NCBI GenBank assembly: GCA_963575645.1
Contig: OY754464.1
Coordinates: forward strand, 74,870,948-74,934,947
Direction of reading: 5' to 3'
Length of the DNA stretch: 64,000 bases
Origin: Xanthostigma xanthostigma
Taxonomy: Eukaryota > Arthropoda > Insecta > Raphidioptera > Raphidiidae
Shown piece by piece: positions 31,058 to 41,290 of the stretch. The notes beneath the pieces were generated by a model. It did not search any database. It was not told where the DNA came from and was given only the letters and a program-made list of their open reading frames with translations. A program made the position numbers and the translations under genes. Positions within the stretch are counted from its first letter, which is position 1, and every line of letters starts with the position of its first letter.

Positions 31058-31392
31058 ATTTTTGAAGTGAAAACTTCTTTAACGGCGTTGTACACTTTTT
31101 TTGTAATGGGTAAAAAATGTTAAACTCGCGTCAGGACACGTGACCTGTTCGAAAATTCGTAAGACGGACGTCAGAACACGTGACCTGATCGAAAATTCGT
31201 AAGACGGATGGAGAGTAGACAGCCGGCGCGGCATAGGAGAGGAAGTATCCCCCTCTCTTTCTACGGCGCGGCGAAAATGTATGCCTGTGCCTGCTGTTTC
31301 GTTTTGGCGGCGCAGGGCGCTTGCGCGAATGTTCGTGTGTGTTTATGTTTTCACATCTGCCGGCACTCCCGGAGTGCAACCCGTCTTTTTTT
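31058..31392 (+). repeat. Repeat family C, copy 2
   Basis: GAAGTGAAAACTTCTTTAAC to CCGGCACTCCCGGAGTGCAA. Two 42-bp tandem units at about 31126-31207 each carry ACACGTGACCTG and CGAAAATTCGTAAGACGG. The GC-rich part (31208-31340) produces overlapping meaningless frames on both strands. Confidence 0.6.
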
Positions 31393-31777
31393 TATTTTTT
31401 ATTGATAGCACAGTTCAAGTATAGTTTTATATCGGGTTAGATGTGCTCTATACACGTATACATATATGTATATCCTAAGTTAGCGTCTAGTTGACTTGTT
31501 GCATGTATTTATTGACATAACTCGACTACAGTCTGGTTTCTACCTTTTTCTATCAAATATACATAAAAAAGTTTTTATCTCAGACACAATGTTATCAATT
31601 GGCTATTCACTAAAGATTTATAGCAGGATAATATTTACTCTGAGCTTCTGTATAAATATTTGGAAATTAAATAAGAATGACGGGAAAGACATTTATGGTA
31701 TTTACGTTTTCGAATACGAAAATGAAATTAACAATCTTTTGAAAAGTGGCAAATTATACCCTTTTACAACTTTTAAG
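31393..31777. other. Unassigned spacer with orphan frame
   Basis: The plus-strand frame 31496-31795 (99 codons, hydrophobic and aromatic) has no recognisable domain, and its end overlaps a transposon terminus. I do not call it a gene. Confidence 0.3.
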
Positions 31778-31804
31778 TTGATTCTTCTTTTTTAACAAAT
31801 ACAC

Positions 31805-32133
31805 CAGGGGTCGACAACTTGCGGCTCTTTTGATGTAAAGTTTCGGCTCTCCAGTTCCATACGCAAAAAATAATTATTTTATTATTTAAACCCTTAAAAA
31901 TCGTCCAATCTATCCATGATTGAGTACCATGTCTATCTCTCAGCCATTTCCACTCGCGTCTCACCCGCACCGCCCCTGTCTCGACGTGTCGTCCTCGGAT
32001 ATATAATATATTATATCTATATAAGCAAATACTATAATAGTGAAACGAAAATGTTTAGTGGCTCTTTAAAAACTGGGAAATTTTGTAAATTGTAACTTTT
32101 GGCTCTTCCGTCTCAAAAGGTTGCCGACTCCTG
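31805..32133. mobile_element. hAT MITE, CAGGGGTCG termini
   Basis: Left CAGGGGTCGACAACTTGCGG + CTCT, right complement CAGGAGTCGGCAACCTTTTG. The 8-bp flanks AAATACAC (31797-31804) and AAACAGAC (32134-32141) match at 6 of 8. 329 bp, non-coding. Confidence 0.75.
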
Positions 32134-32497
32134 AAACAGACAAACAAATATTTTAAGTCACTTTTTATCAAAACTGAAAAATAAGAGAGAAAAAGCCTTT
32201 CAAAGTTTAATTAAAGTTTATTTAATTAATTCAAAAGCCCGGTTAACACATGTCAAAAAATTATAGCACGAATAAATGCATCTCATCGCTATTACAAGCA
32301 TGTACAGAAGCATGGCCACGCCATCTTTGTGTCCAACAAAACGGGGACAATTTCGAACAATTTCTGTGAATACTTGATAATGACATAACATATTTCCGTA
32401 CTGACATAACATAACCCCAGGACTGACCTCAAAATTCGATAAAATTTAATAAAACTGTGAAAGCCTGTTTCTCTTTCATTTTTGAGTGTTAATATAA

Positions 32498-33094
32498 GCC
32501 AGGCCCCACATCAAGGAAACTAGAAACGTGAAATATGAAATCTGAAACATGAAATATGAAATACGAAACAGATAGTTTTGTGCTTCATTGATGCACAAAC
32601 CAGAGAAAATTAAATTATTTTGTTTCAGTTAGCCATGGACACCGATGATAGTTTGGACAACGCAGTAGTTGGGGTTGTAAGCACATTATTATTATTAAAA
32701 CCCAAAAATAAATCAAAACGAAAGAAACGACGTTACTGGGTACATCCGTATAACCACATAAATCTAAAACATGGTTCTTATATAGTGTCAAAAGAATTAA
32801 GTGAGCATCCGGACAAATCTTTTTATAGAATGTCAATAACTGACACAAACACTACATTAAATTCTTCATCGTCTTTCATTTTTGAAATTGATCAAATATT
32901 GCCTGCAACGCGAAATAACGAGAAACAAGAAACAAAAATATAGGATTTGCTTCGCTATGACGTCACATGAAACACATTTCGTTAATGTGCGTATTCTCAT
33001 TTACGGCAATGTGTACCTACTTATTTCATGAAACGTGTTTCATGTTTCTTGTTTCACATTTTATGTTTCATGTTTCCTTGATGTGTGGCCGGCC
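32498..33094 (+). mobile_element. PIF/Harbinger-type element, internally deleted
   Basis: Ends GGCCCCACATCAAGGAAACT and complement GGCCACACATCAAGGAAACA, each followed by a run of GAAACATGAAA-like words in inverted orientation. It contains a transposase N-terminal frame. Its edges are set by the break in the surrounding element E. The exact target duplication is unclear. Confidence 0.65.
32635..32943 (+). CDS. Harbinger-type transposase N-terminal fragment
   Basis: From ATG 32635 the frame gives about 102 residues: a lysine/arginine-rich KNKSKRKKRRYWVHP, then LKHGSYIVSKELSEHPDKSF and YRMS. RRYWVHP...HG...EL..HP..F..RMS is the N-terminal signature of HARBI1/PIF transposases, ahead of the DDE domain. 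The DDE catalytic part is absent; the frame stops within about 60 residues, so this is a deletion derivative. A polypyrimidine tract and AG (TTTTGTTTCAG, ending 32629) directly precede the ATG, as at a 3' splice site. Nonfunctional as an enzyme; the surrounding TIRs support the assignment. Confidence 0.6.
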   Translation: MDTDDSLDNAVVGVVSTLLLLKPKNKSKRKKRRYWVHPYNHINLKHGSYIVSKELSEHPDKSFYRMSITDTNTTLNSSSSFIFEIDQILPATRNNEKQETKI

Positions 33095-33156
33095 AAGTTA
33101 CTTGAAATGTTTCTCCGTCTATTTGATTTGTACACGCTGTTAAAAAAAAGAATCAA

Positions 33157-33440
33157 CAAAAAATCAACTTGTATAAAAATATGTATAATGTACATTGAAA
33201 TATGACTGTTAATATCGTCTTTATTATTGACGTTTTTCTTTAATGTGTTACAAGAATTGAGAGATTTAATGTCAAAAATTTTTATGAATAGACAATTATC
33301 AAGAACACAGTTTAAGAATTTCTTTGAGAATGTTAGCTACTTTTCTATACGAAATTTACTCTCATGGCCAACCCTCAACTATTGCTATCAGAGAGAATAC
33401 TGCTTGTCTTGGTTTTCATTTCATGAAGTATAATACGCGT
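33157..33440. other. Unassigned spacer
   Basis: A frame at 33227-33433 has no recognised domain. Confidence 0.3.
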
Positions 33441-33740
33441 CACGGATCTAAACGGTTCGGAACTTAGTCACAAACAGCATCGCAAAGGCACATTTTAGAG
33501 CCGTTAAGACTCCCACCGCACCTCCCAGCTACCTGCACGGAACGTGCGCTCGTCGGCGATTGGCCGTGATCGCTCGTTGCCTTTGTCACTTGTCGCTTTC
33601 CTGCTTTAAAGTACAGTCGAGTACGCTATTGTCAAGTTGTTACTGTTATTTTAGTTTTGTTGAGATGCGAGTTTGTAGTTTTTCAACAGACTCTACAAGC
33701 GCAAGCCCGCAAACGCATCTAACTTCCGAGCCCTTTTTTG
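33441..33740. mobile_element. TIR element (MITE D), copy 2
   Basis: Collinear with 27968-28266 from CACGGATCTAAACGGTTCGG to AACTTCCGAGCCC; the right TIR is partly eroded. Confidence 0.6.
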
Positions 33741-34393
33741 AATCTGTATAACATTGTTCTGAATTACTTACGTCTTACAATATTTAATATGCTGAGGGTT
33801 TCAGCGCATTGTGCACCTTTGCATAATACACCATGTAATAATAAAGTGCTTAATTTCTATTGTCGATCGTCTTAGTGCTTATCGTGCTTATTAACTAAAA
33901 TGTCGGCAAAGGGGTTCTCTGTGTTTTGTGTAGTATTTACTACGACTGTTTAACTACGCTCTGCTACATATTGTACATAAAACGTTCGTTATATTTACTT
34001 CCAGTTATTTATTCAGAATAATTCTAATGTACTTACATTATACCAGCGGTCCTTAATCGTAGTCGAGATCAGGAGTCGGGATTTTCTTGGGCTTTTGCTT
34101 TTTTTGCCAGAGCGCCCCCCCCTTTGTTTTCGAGGTCGCACAGTTACAATATGAGTCCTGCCCTAGCACTGGCATCGCCAAGTTGGGCAGGAAACATTTC
34201 ACTATAAAGATATTGTGAACATTATTTGTATTTTTGTATAATTGTATTTAATTAAATTAAATAAATAAATTAGATTTTAAATGCCAAATTTAAATTAAGT
34301 TCGTTATTATGACATGTTAATATAATAATTTCAACGAATATTACTTAACAGGGGTGGCAGTAACAAAAAAAAATGTCCTACAAAATTTGTTTA
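33741..34393. other. Unassigned spacer
   Basis: Nothing recognised. Confidence 0.4.
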
Positions 34394-35381
34394 TTTTTGA
34401 CGTGATAACGTCTTATAAATTGATGAATCACCAATCTTATAAATTGATAAAACACCGACTGCATGCACGAAAAAGTGTAACGTAACGTTCCTAACGCGTA
34501 ACGTTCCGCCTGACCCTGTGCGTGCTTTTTGCTAATTTCTCGCTCAATTTAAATCAGATCGGTTTGAAACCAGTCTTAAACGAAAGAGGAGAACATTTTA
34601 CATAGATTTCGTATAACAGAATTTGCCTAAACAGTTTTTTTATACAAATTTATATAGAAAAATAGCTGTATAAAATATAAATGCAATGTTGTCTAATGCA
34701 TGACGCGACGCGGTCGGTCGTCTTTGTTTGCCGTATATGGAAATTAGAAAATAACGTATGTCTTGTCTTAACATGAAAACGGCTGCATTTCTAATGTTTA
34801 ATTCAATTTGTTGACATTAGTATTTTGTGAAATGCAACGCCTTCTAAGTTAACTATTGGAATAACTAATTATTATTAGAACATAATACTTTGACAGTTGC
34901 AAACGTCACTTTTGACATTTCTTGTCATTCCGACACCAAGCATAAGCGGATTGAAACCAAATTTTGGGAGGATGTTTGATATGCAAATATGAAGTGGTCT
35001 ATTGTTTTTGGGGAACATCGGCGCATGCGTAAAAGAATATATCTCTTATAATGATGTTTTATATAATAATAATATAGTTTTTAAAACGGTTTTTACTCTA
35101 TCTATTTTTACTAGAAATTTTTGTAAATTTTTTGGGGAAAATCGGCGCATGCGCAAAAGAGATACATGCCATAGTTGTTTTTTATATAATAATAGTGTAC
35201 TTTTTATAGTGTTTTATTATTCTACTTAATAAAATTTGCCTAAATTTGAAGCGAAAGATGCAATATCATAGATTCGAATTATTATAATTATTATATAAAT
35301 TTAGGTTATGTATTACGGAATACGTTATCACGTAAAACTATCGTCCGTAAACCGACTTTACAGACAACCAATTTTTTTTTT
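34394..35381 (+). mobile_element. MITE B, copy 3, carrying a Family A segment
   Basis: Same ends as copy 1. The interior matches 15521-16050 closely, then holds about 285 bp of Family A (34948-35230), including two GCGCATGCG sites from an internal duplication. Copy 1 keeps only the first 30 bp of this Family A segment at the same junction. Confidence 0.7.
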
Positions 35382-35845
35382 AAAGATCTTTTCAACAATA
35401 CCAATTTAGACCTATCGTTCCATTTAAAATTCCGGTGTTTTGGAGTAAACAAATAAAAAAGCCGACTTTTCCGGAGGAAAAAAATATCACCATTCGATTC
35501 TTCATTAAGGCTTTTAAAATACAGATTTTTGACACAACTCTCTACGACTAACCGTTTTCGAAAAAACGACCGGTACGGGTGAACTGACTCATTCTGTAGT
35601 ATATAGCAAATACAATAACATTACATTTGATCCCAGGTTACCCAATAGTAAGTCTTACCGTGCATTATGAAAATACATTATTACGTCTTCTCAATAACAA
35701 TGTGCGCTTTGAGAAGATTTGTGCATATACTCAAGTGGAACAAAATCTTCTGAACGCCAAAGAAAAACGACATACAGTTAATATATTAGAATTATAATGC
35801 ACTATTGTTATTCAGCAGATGCATTGTGAAATTGTGTTTGTTTTT
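35382..35845. other. Unassigned spacer
   Basis: Nothing recognised. Confidence 0.4.
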
Positions 35846-36506
35846 TACCATTCCAACCCACAAGTGGGGAATGGTACTTAGCTAGTTTAGGTTAAAAATC
35901 TTTTTTCAAAAATTGTACAATATCTTTCCGTTTTGAGGTCTCCCGAATTTGAAACACATATTTTTGGGAAAACTCTGTGCGTCTGTTAGTCTGTGAACAC
36001 GATACAGGTCAAACGGATGAGCGGATTGAAACCAAATTTTGGGAGGATGTTTGGTATGCAAATATGAAGAGTCCTATTGTTTTTGGGGAAAATCGGCGCA
36101 TGCGCAGAAGAGATATATGCTAAAACGGTATTTTTTATATAATAATGGTATACTTTTCATAACGGCTTATTATTCTATTTACTTTTTCAAGAAAGTTTTG
36201 TTAAAAAAATTTTTTTTGTAAACTTTATAGTTTCGGAAATATTTTGAAAATAAAAAAAAATCATCCGCTCTTTTGTTGTGATGGATCTGTCAGAAGTAAA
36301 CTAGTTGGGCATGCTTTGATTAATTTTTACATGACGTGGAACATATTATATAGGTAACCATGGCGACGAATAGTTAATATCTTATTGAATACTAGCCATT
36401 ACCCGCGTCACCTCACGCGATATCAGAAATTTTATTTTCTTTATTATAATCAAATGTCATTTTTTTAAGCTGGAATGGTCCGTCGCCCAATTGGCTAGAA
36501 TTTTTT
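35846..36506 (+). repeat. Family A, full-length copy 9
   Basis: TTACCATTCCAACCCACAAG to CCAATTGGCTAGAATTTTTT. NRF-1-like GCGCATGCGC at 36096-36105. The X-box-like word has one change (GTAACCATGGCGAC). Confidence 0.8.
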
Positions 36507-37646
36507 ATGTATTTTTGTGTGAAGTTATTTAGTATCTTTAAAAAACTATTTTCGAGACGTAAAATCCGAAAAATAACCAACAAGCAACAATTGTACGACT
36601 GAGCTCGATCATAATTATATCGATTGTTTCGCTCGAAGAGATCACTAAATAGTACATGTCTTTGTACACAGATAGCACCACAAATCAGATAAAATAAGAA
36701 AAAGACAGCCCTATGCCATCTCGACAAACTCGAGAGGGATTCTATATAGGGTTTTGTTTTTTCTACTGAACCCTAAAAACAGGCGGTCGTGTGGAGAGCC
36801 ATCTAGTTGCCTCATATTGCATACGCATTCCAAATGAGAACTTACGGGAATTTACCATCTGTTATAAATACTATTAAAGGTAGGAAATTACGAGTTTTCT
36901 CCCTGATATCATTAAGTTTAATATTTTTTTGTATGTAATGGCGGTCGCAGATGCGCTGAATCTCCATCTTAGACTCCTTTGAAATGACAAGACAATAATA
37001 AGTGTTTATAATAACTTTGAAAATTATAGCTACAGAATAATGAACAAACACTAAAAACACCTAAACATTTCCTACCGTTAAATCGTCGTTAAATAAATAA
37101 TTAAACAAACTAATAAAAACCAAATGTGGACATTTAGTTTATATTTAATGGGGTTTACCCGGTATTCTCAGGGGTGCATTTAAATTAACGTGATTACAAA
37201 AATGAAAACACAAATAGGCAGGTTATTATTTAAAAATAAATATATATTTTTTATATCAACGCACTGAAAATTAGAAAATACTTTTCTTTCTCTTCTATAA
37301 GGCTTAAAAGCATAACGCACTCCATGGATTGAATGAAATATATTAAGTAGAATGAGCATCCCACGCTTTTATACGTTATAGAAGAGAAAGATGTTTATTT
37401 TTTACTTTTTAGTGCATATCAAAAGTAGAAAATAAACCTCTATAAAGTGCAAAACTTATATGTCATTTAATTCATCAAGTGCCTTATGCTTTTAAACATT
37501 AGCGTGTTTTAAAAAAAAAAAATATGTCCTTTTTATTTTTAAACCTTTTTTCTCTACATGTTATATTACCTATTATATTTAATTTTAAATAACTGGAGAC
37601 ACATATTTTTCTCACTGTGAATACCGTCACTTCCACTAGATGGTTC
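36507..37646. other. Unassigned 1.1-kb spacer
   Basis: Frames at 36413-36727 and 36842-37060 on the minus strand have no family features. An AACCCTAAAAACAG end near 36770 resembles the repeat end at 56.52 kb. Otherwise nothing. Confidence 0.4.
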
Positions 37647-37778
37647 TTATTAGTGTATTTGCCATAATGGCACATATTATACTATTGCCGCTGGTCGGAT
37701 GGCGGAACCTAGTGGTCAGACAAAATTTCTCGACTTTTAGTATCTACCCTCCTGAATAAATCGGCACTATTTTTGGAA
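37647..37778 (+). repeat. Fragment of the 54.46-kb hAT-like element
   Basis: TTAGTGTATTTGCCATAATG, GGTCGGATGGCGGAACCTAG and CAAAATTTCTCGACTTTTAG match 54460-54560 in order. Confidence 0.6.
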
Positions 37779-38251
37779 ATTGCTCGTATTCCTCTCGGGA
37801 TAAAAACTATGACTAATTTGGAATGATTAACCTCTATCACTTGGGGGCCTGGAATGCGTCATTTTTTTATGATAATGACACTTCTGTGAAGAATATTTTA
37901 TTTTACTTTTTTTATTTATTGTAAGTTTTACCACACAACATAAAATCTAACAGTTTTCGTGGTTTTTAGCTTTAGTAAGATTGGCAAATTAGTAAGCTAT
38001 CGGATCATGGGAGAATTCAGGCCAAAAAGTGACAATATTTTTTTTTATTTTTAACTCCCGAAATTCGAATTTTTGTAAATAGAAAGAAGTAGATTTTCTC
38101 GAAAATGACGCATTTCCGATCCCCAAGTGATAGAGGTTAATTTTTTTAATTTTTCAATTAGGTACGCCATAAATTTGGAAATTTCAAAAGAAAATTTTAT
38201 TATAGAAAAGAAACGAAACGGTTGATTTATGAGTCAAATTTGTTTATTGTT

Positions 38252-38296
38252 GGAAGACTACGTTTCGACACCTGTTTTGGTGTCTTCCTCAGGTCT
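38252..38296 (-). ncRNA. Hammerhead-like motif (left arm)
   Basis: Minus strand: CTGAGGA, 6-bp stem II GACACC/GGTGTC around AAAACA, GAAAC, 2-bp stem III AC/GT with loop GTA, and triplet GTC. Stem I is not convincingly paired (C opposite T at the first position), so self-cleavage is doubtful. Confidence 0.4.
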
Positions 38297-38409
38297 TTAA
38301 TTAATTGACATTAATTGACCATAACATCACAAAATCTAATTCATACTTTACTGAAATTTAACAACGATCGCAATAAACTTGATCTAAGTATTACATTCTT
38401 ATTAATTAA

Positions 38410-38454
38410 AGACCTGAGGAAGACACCAAAACAGGTGTCGAAACGTAGTCTTCC
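38410..38454 (+). ncRNA. Hammerhead-like motif (right arm)
   Basis: Exact mirror of the left-arm motif on the plus strand: CTGAGGA 38414-38420, GAAAC 38440-38444, GTC 38448-38450. Same weak stem I. Confidence 0.4.
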
Positions 38455-38678
38455 TACAATAAACAAATTTGACTCATAAATCAACCGTTTCGTTTCTTTT
38501 CTATAATATACAATTGAGTGATCATGATTATTAAAGAAAATTTTATTTATTAAGCGCCTTAAATAAAATTTTTTTGGAAAGGATTTCTTCTTATTTTCAT
38601 CTGATAAACGTTAAACCATTTCAAATTAATCATAGTGTCTTCACTGGAGAAGAATACGAGCAATTACCGGTCACTCTG

Positions 38679-39243
38679 TATTATGTAAGAATATATATAA
38701 AAAAAACCTTTGCGAATTATTCTTGTACATTTTGAAGTACCTACATTTCCATAAATCACTTAAGTTCACACCTGACTACAACCCTGAACGCGAGTCACTT
38801 GAACGCAATATTACTTCGCATTTATGACCATTGTTATTAAAATCAATAATTAATGTGTACGAGACTGTACTAATTGCCACAGTGTTTTCAATTACCTACG
38901 TTGGCAGTACTGCGTGAATAAAAGTACCTACATGTATAGCGGAGCGCGCGACGTAGAAATTTTGTCGCCGTGTTTATTTAAACGTATTTTTAATTGAAAT
39001 ACGAAGTGCAGAATCGCTTCAAATTTAACACGAAAAAGTTTTTTTCAAATATTGGTTTAAGTCAAAAATTGTTCAATATTTTTTAGTAATGAAGATTATT
39101 TTTTAAACTGAATTTGTTAATGTTAACAGAAACCAAAACACAAAAAAATTAAACAAACTTGCCCATTTATTCCACTCCATTGTATTTATATTAAATAAAA
39201 TAAATATAAAAATTTTTAATATACCACCTCATTTGAAAGACAA
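38679..39243. other. Unassigned AT-rich spacer
   Basis: Nothing recognised. Confidence 0.4.
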
Positions 39244-39296
39244 AAATAAAATAAATAAAACAATTAAGTTAAAAAGATTTTCACTTTATTATAAAA

Positions 39297-39338
39297 ATAT
39301 GACATATGTTTCGCTGTCACAGCAGCTTCATCAGATAT
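39297..39338 (-). ncRNA. Hammerhead ribozyme candidate, canonical minimal fold
   Basis: Minus strand: stem I 5' ATAT, core CTGATGA (complement of 39328-39334), stem II AGCTG/CAGC around CTGTGA-like loop, GAAAC (39308-39312), 2-bp stem III AC/GT with loop ATAT, cleavage triplet GTC (39301-39303), stem I 3' ATAT. All conserved core residues and the preferred GUC triplet are present, and stem I pairs perfectly over 4 bp. Two-base-pair stem III is the form known from Penelope-like elements. Confidence 0.7.
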
Positions 39339-39376
39339 ACAGTATTACTGTTTACAAAAATCATCTATATAGGTAT

Positions 39377-40585
39377 ATATTCAAAGCAATGGCACGTCAG
39401 TCCGGTGTCGGAGAGGCAACCGGATGGCGAGTGGTAATCTGGGCCTATGAGTGGTACAGAACCCCCTGGTAGCGGCCAAAGTGACCCCAAATGGACGGGG
39501 GCGGCGATATGGGGGTGGGGCAAAATCGAAAAATGTTTGAAAAGGCAACCGGATAAAAATGCGGTTGCATTGAAGGAAATACCCTAATTATATAATCAAT
39601 TTTTTTTGCCATCCGATCCACGCGGGCCGTTTTTGCACTAGCGAATAAAAAAAAAATTAAAAAAAAACTGAAAAGGCAACCGCTTCAAAATTAGTGAGCA
39701 TACTTATTGACACCACCAAACGTTGGAAAAAAATTGCCATCCGATCCTGATGGGCAGTTTCGGAGAAACAACCCCTCAAAGTCGCCGAAAAACCCTTTTT
39801 TTCGATTTTTTCAACAATAAGTAAAAAAAACACACTAAAAATTGTTCAAATCGGATGGCATTCGAAATTTATACTGTCCTAAGTACAAATAATAGTGTGT
39901 ATCAATGCCATCCGATTTCGATTAAATTTACCCCTATTTAGCCACCCCCAAAACTCATGAAAATAACAATTTTATGCAGCGTATGGCATTATTTTTCTTG
40001 TTATTGAGTTTTGGGGGTTGGCTAAATAGGGGTAAATTTAATCAAAATCGGATGGCATTGATACACACTATTATTTGTACTTAGGACAGTATAAATTTCG
40101 AATGCCATCCGATTTGAACAATTTTTAGTGTGTTTTTTTTACTTAATGTTGAAAAAATCGAAAAAAAGGGTTTTTCGGCAACTTTGAGGGGTTGTTTCTC
40201 CGAAACTGCCCATCAGGATCGGATGGCAATTTTTTTCCAACGTTTGGTGGTGTCAATAAGTATGCTCACTAATTTTGAAGCGGTTGCCTTTTCAGTTTTT
40301 TTTTAATTTTTTTTTTATTCGCTAGTGCAAAAACGGCCCGCGTGGATCGGATGGCAAAAAAAATTGATTATATAATTAGGGTATTTCCTTCAATGCAACC
40401 GCATTTTTATCCGGTTGCCTTTTCAAACATTTTTCGATTTTGCCCCACCCCCATATCGCCGCCCCCGTCCATTTGGGGTCACTTTGGCCGCTACCAGGGG
40501 GTTCTGTACCACTCATAGGCCCAGATTACCACTCGCCATCCGGTTGCCTCTCCGACACCGGACTGACGTGCCATTGCTTTGAATA
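39377..40585. mobile_element. 1.2-kb near-perfect palindrome (foldback element)
   Basis: Arms of about 590 bp (39380-39969 and 39998-40582) are inverted copies with few mismatches, separated by about 28 bp (TTTTATGCAGCGTATGGCAT + TATTTTTC). Outer ends ATATTCAAAGCAATGGCACG. The direct repeat ATATAGGTAT flanks it at 39367-39376 and 40586-40595, a 9-10 bp duplication of Mutator-like size. Each arm repeats the words GCCATCCGAT(C) and GGCAACCGGAT several times. No coding frame. Also explainable as an inverted duplication, but the duplication at the edges argues for transposition. Confidence 0.75.
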
Positions 40586-40640
40586 ATATAGGTATTTCAT
40601 CAAGTAAAGGCAGAAACTATTAGATTCATTTGAAAGACAA

Positions 40641-41104
40641 TTTCCATTCGGGTGTGTCAATTTTTTTTATTCTGTCGCTTAGTTACGGAGATAATGATAT
40701 TTGAAAACCATAACGGCTAACAATTCATGAACTATTTTGTAGGTTTTATGAGTAATTCAACTCTTATTATTGGTAGGCATTATGATCAGCGGTAGTAATA
40801 TTTATTAGTAATAATATAGTACGTATCAACACAAAGTAAGTACTATTCTACAATGAATAACTAACACAAAACACATATGTTCACGTTAGCGACACAATTA
40901 AATACACAAAATAGTGTCGCCAACATAACAATCACATTATTTGATTATATGCATGCGAACATATAAAGTTAGTAGGACGTTATGTAACTTTGTTTAATAG
41001 TTACTATAATCCATTAGGTATTAAACTATTTATGTGAATTGCCCCACTGCGTTCAGAGTTCATGTCGGCATATTATATAGATTTACAGTTTGAGTTTCAA
41101 ATAT
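40641..41104. other. Unassigned spacer
   Basis: Nothing recognised. Confidence 0.4.
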
Positions 41105-41290
41105 CTTTCAAAATACTTTTTGAAGTAAAACTTCTTTAGGCACGCTTGACTTGGGGAGTAAGCTGGTAAATGCTTGACGAAATCGTTTACGGTAGTGCAT
41201 CATCGCGATGCCTGATGAAATCGTTTACGGAAGTGCATCATCGCGAGATATAAGTTAGTGAGTGCGACAAAGACGGAGCATTAATACAAC
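41105..41290 (+). repeat. Family C-like head plus two-unit tandem
   Basis: TTTTTGAAGTAAAACTTCTT resembles the Family C start. GA(C/T)GAAATCGTTTACGG then (T/A)AGTGCATCATCGCGA is present twice (about 41178-41213 and 41214-41251). Confidence 0.5.

Larger units (their letters stand above)
31778..33156. mobile_element. TIR element E with two nested insertions
   Basis: Left TTGATTCTTCTTTTTTAACA, right complement TTGATTCTTTTTTTTAACAG. The copy at about 56975-57230 shows the uninterrupted order of the left and middle parts. The interior is split by a hAT MITE (31805-32133) and a Harbinger element (about 32498-33094). Partial inverted repeats (AAACTGAAAAATAAGAGAGA versus complement of TCTCTTTCATTTTTGAG) lie inside. 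Confidence 0.55.
38202..38532. mobile_element. Palindromic insertion with two inverted hammerhead-like motifs
   Basis: Flanked by a 15-bp direct repeat AAAGAAAATTTTATT (38187-38201 and 38533-38547). The outer arms of about 100 bp are near-perfect inverted repeats (GAAAAGAAACGAAACGGTTG, TTTGTTTATTGT.GGAAGAC). Each arm contains a hammerhead-like core. A target duplication of this length and inverted terminal units suit a Penelope-like retroelement rather than a DNA transposon. Confidence 0.65.
37779..38678. mobile_element. TIR element F (copy 1) with nested palindromic insertion
   Basis: AATTGCTCGTATTCCTCTCG at the left; the right end reads ATACGAGCAATTACCGGTCA + CTCTG. The internal words TGACGCATTTCCGATCCCCA, TTTTGTAAATAGAAAG and GATAGAGGTTAA match copy 2 at 49187-49605. 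The right half is broken by the insertion at 38202-38532. Confidence 0.6.
39244..40625 (-). mobile_element. Hammerhead-bearing retroelement stub holding a palindrome
   Basis: A 15-bp direct repeat TCATTTGAAAGACAA lies at 39229-39243 and 40626-40640. Between them is a roughly 160-bp unit (39244-39376 plus 40596-40625) interrupted by a 1.2-kb palindrome. The unit carries a complete minimal hammerhead on the minus strand. Interpreted as a severely truncated Penelope-like element or retrozyme-like unit; it has no coding sequence. Confidence 0.55.

Noticed and set aside
31131-31405. Overlapping frames on both strands in the GC-rich part of Family C
   Set aside because: No domain, both strands open because of composition, and the 25.6-kb copy is not open.
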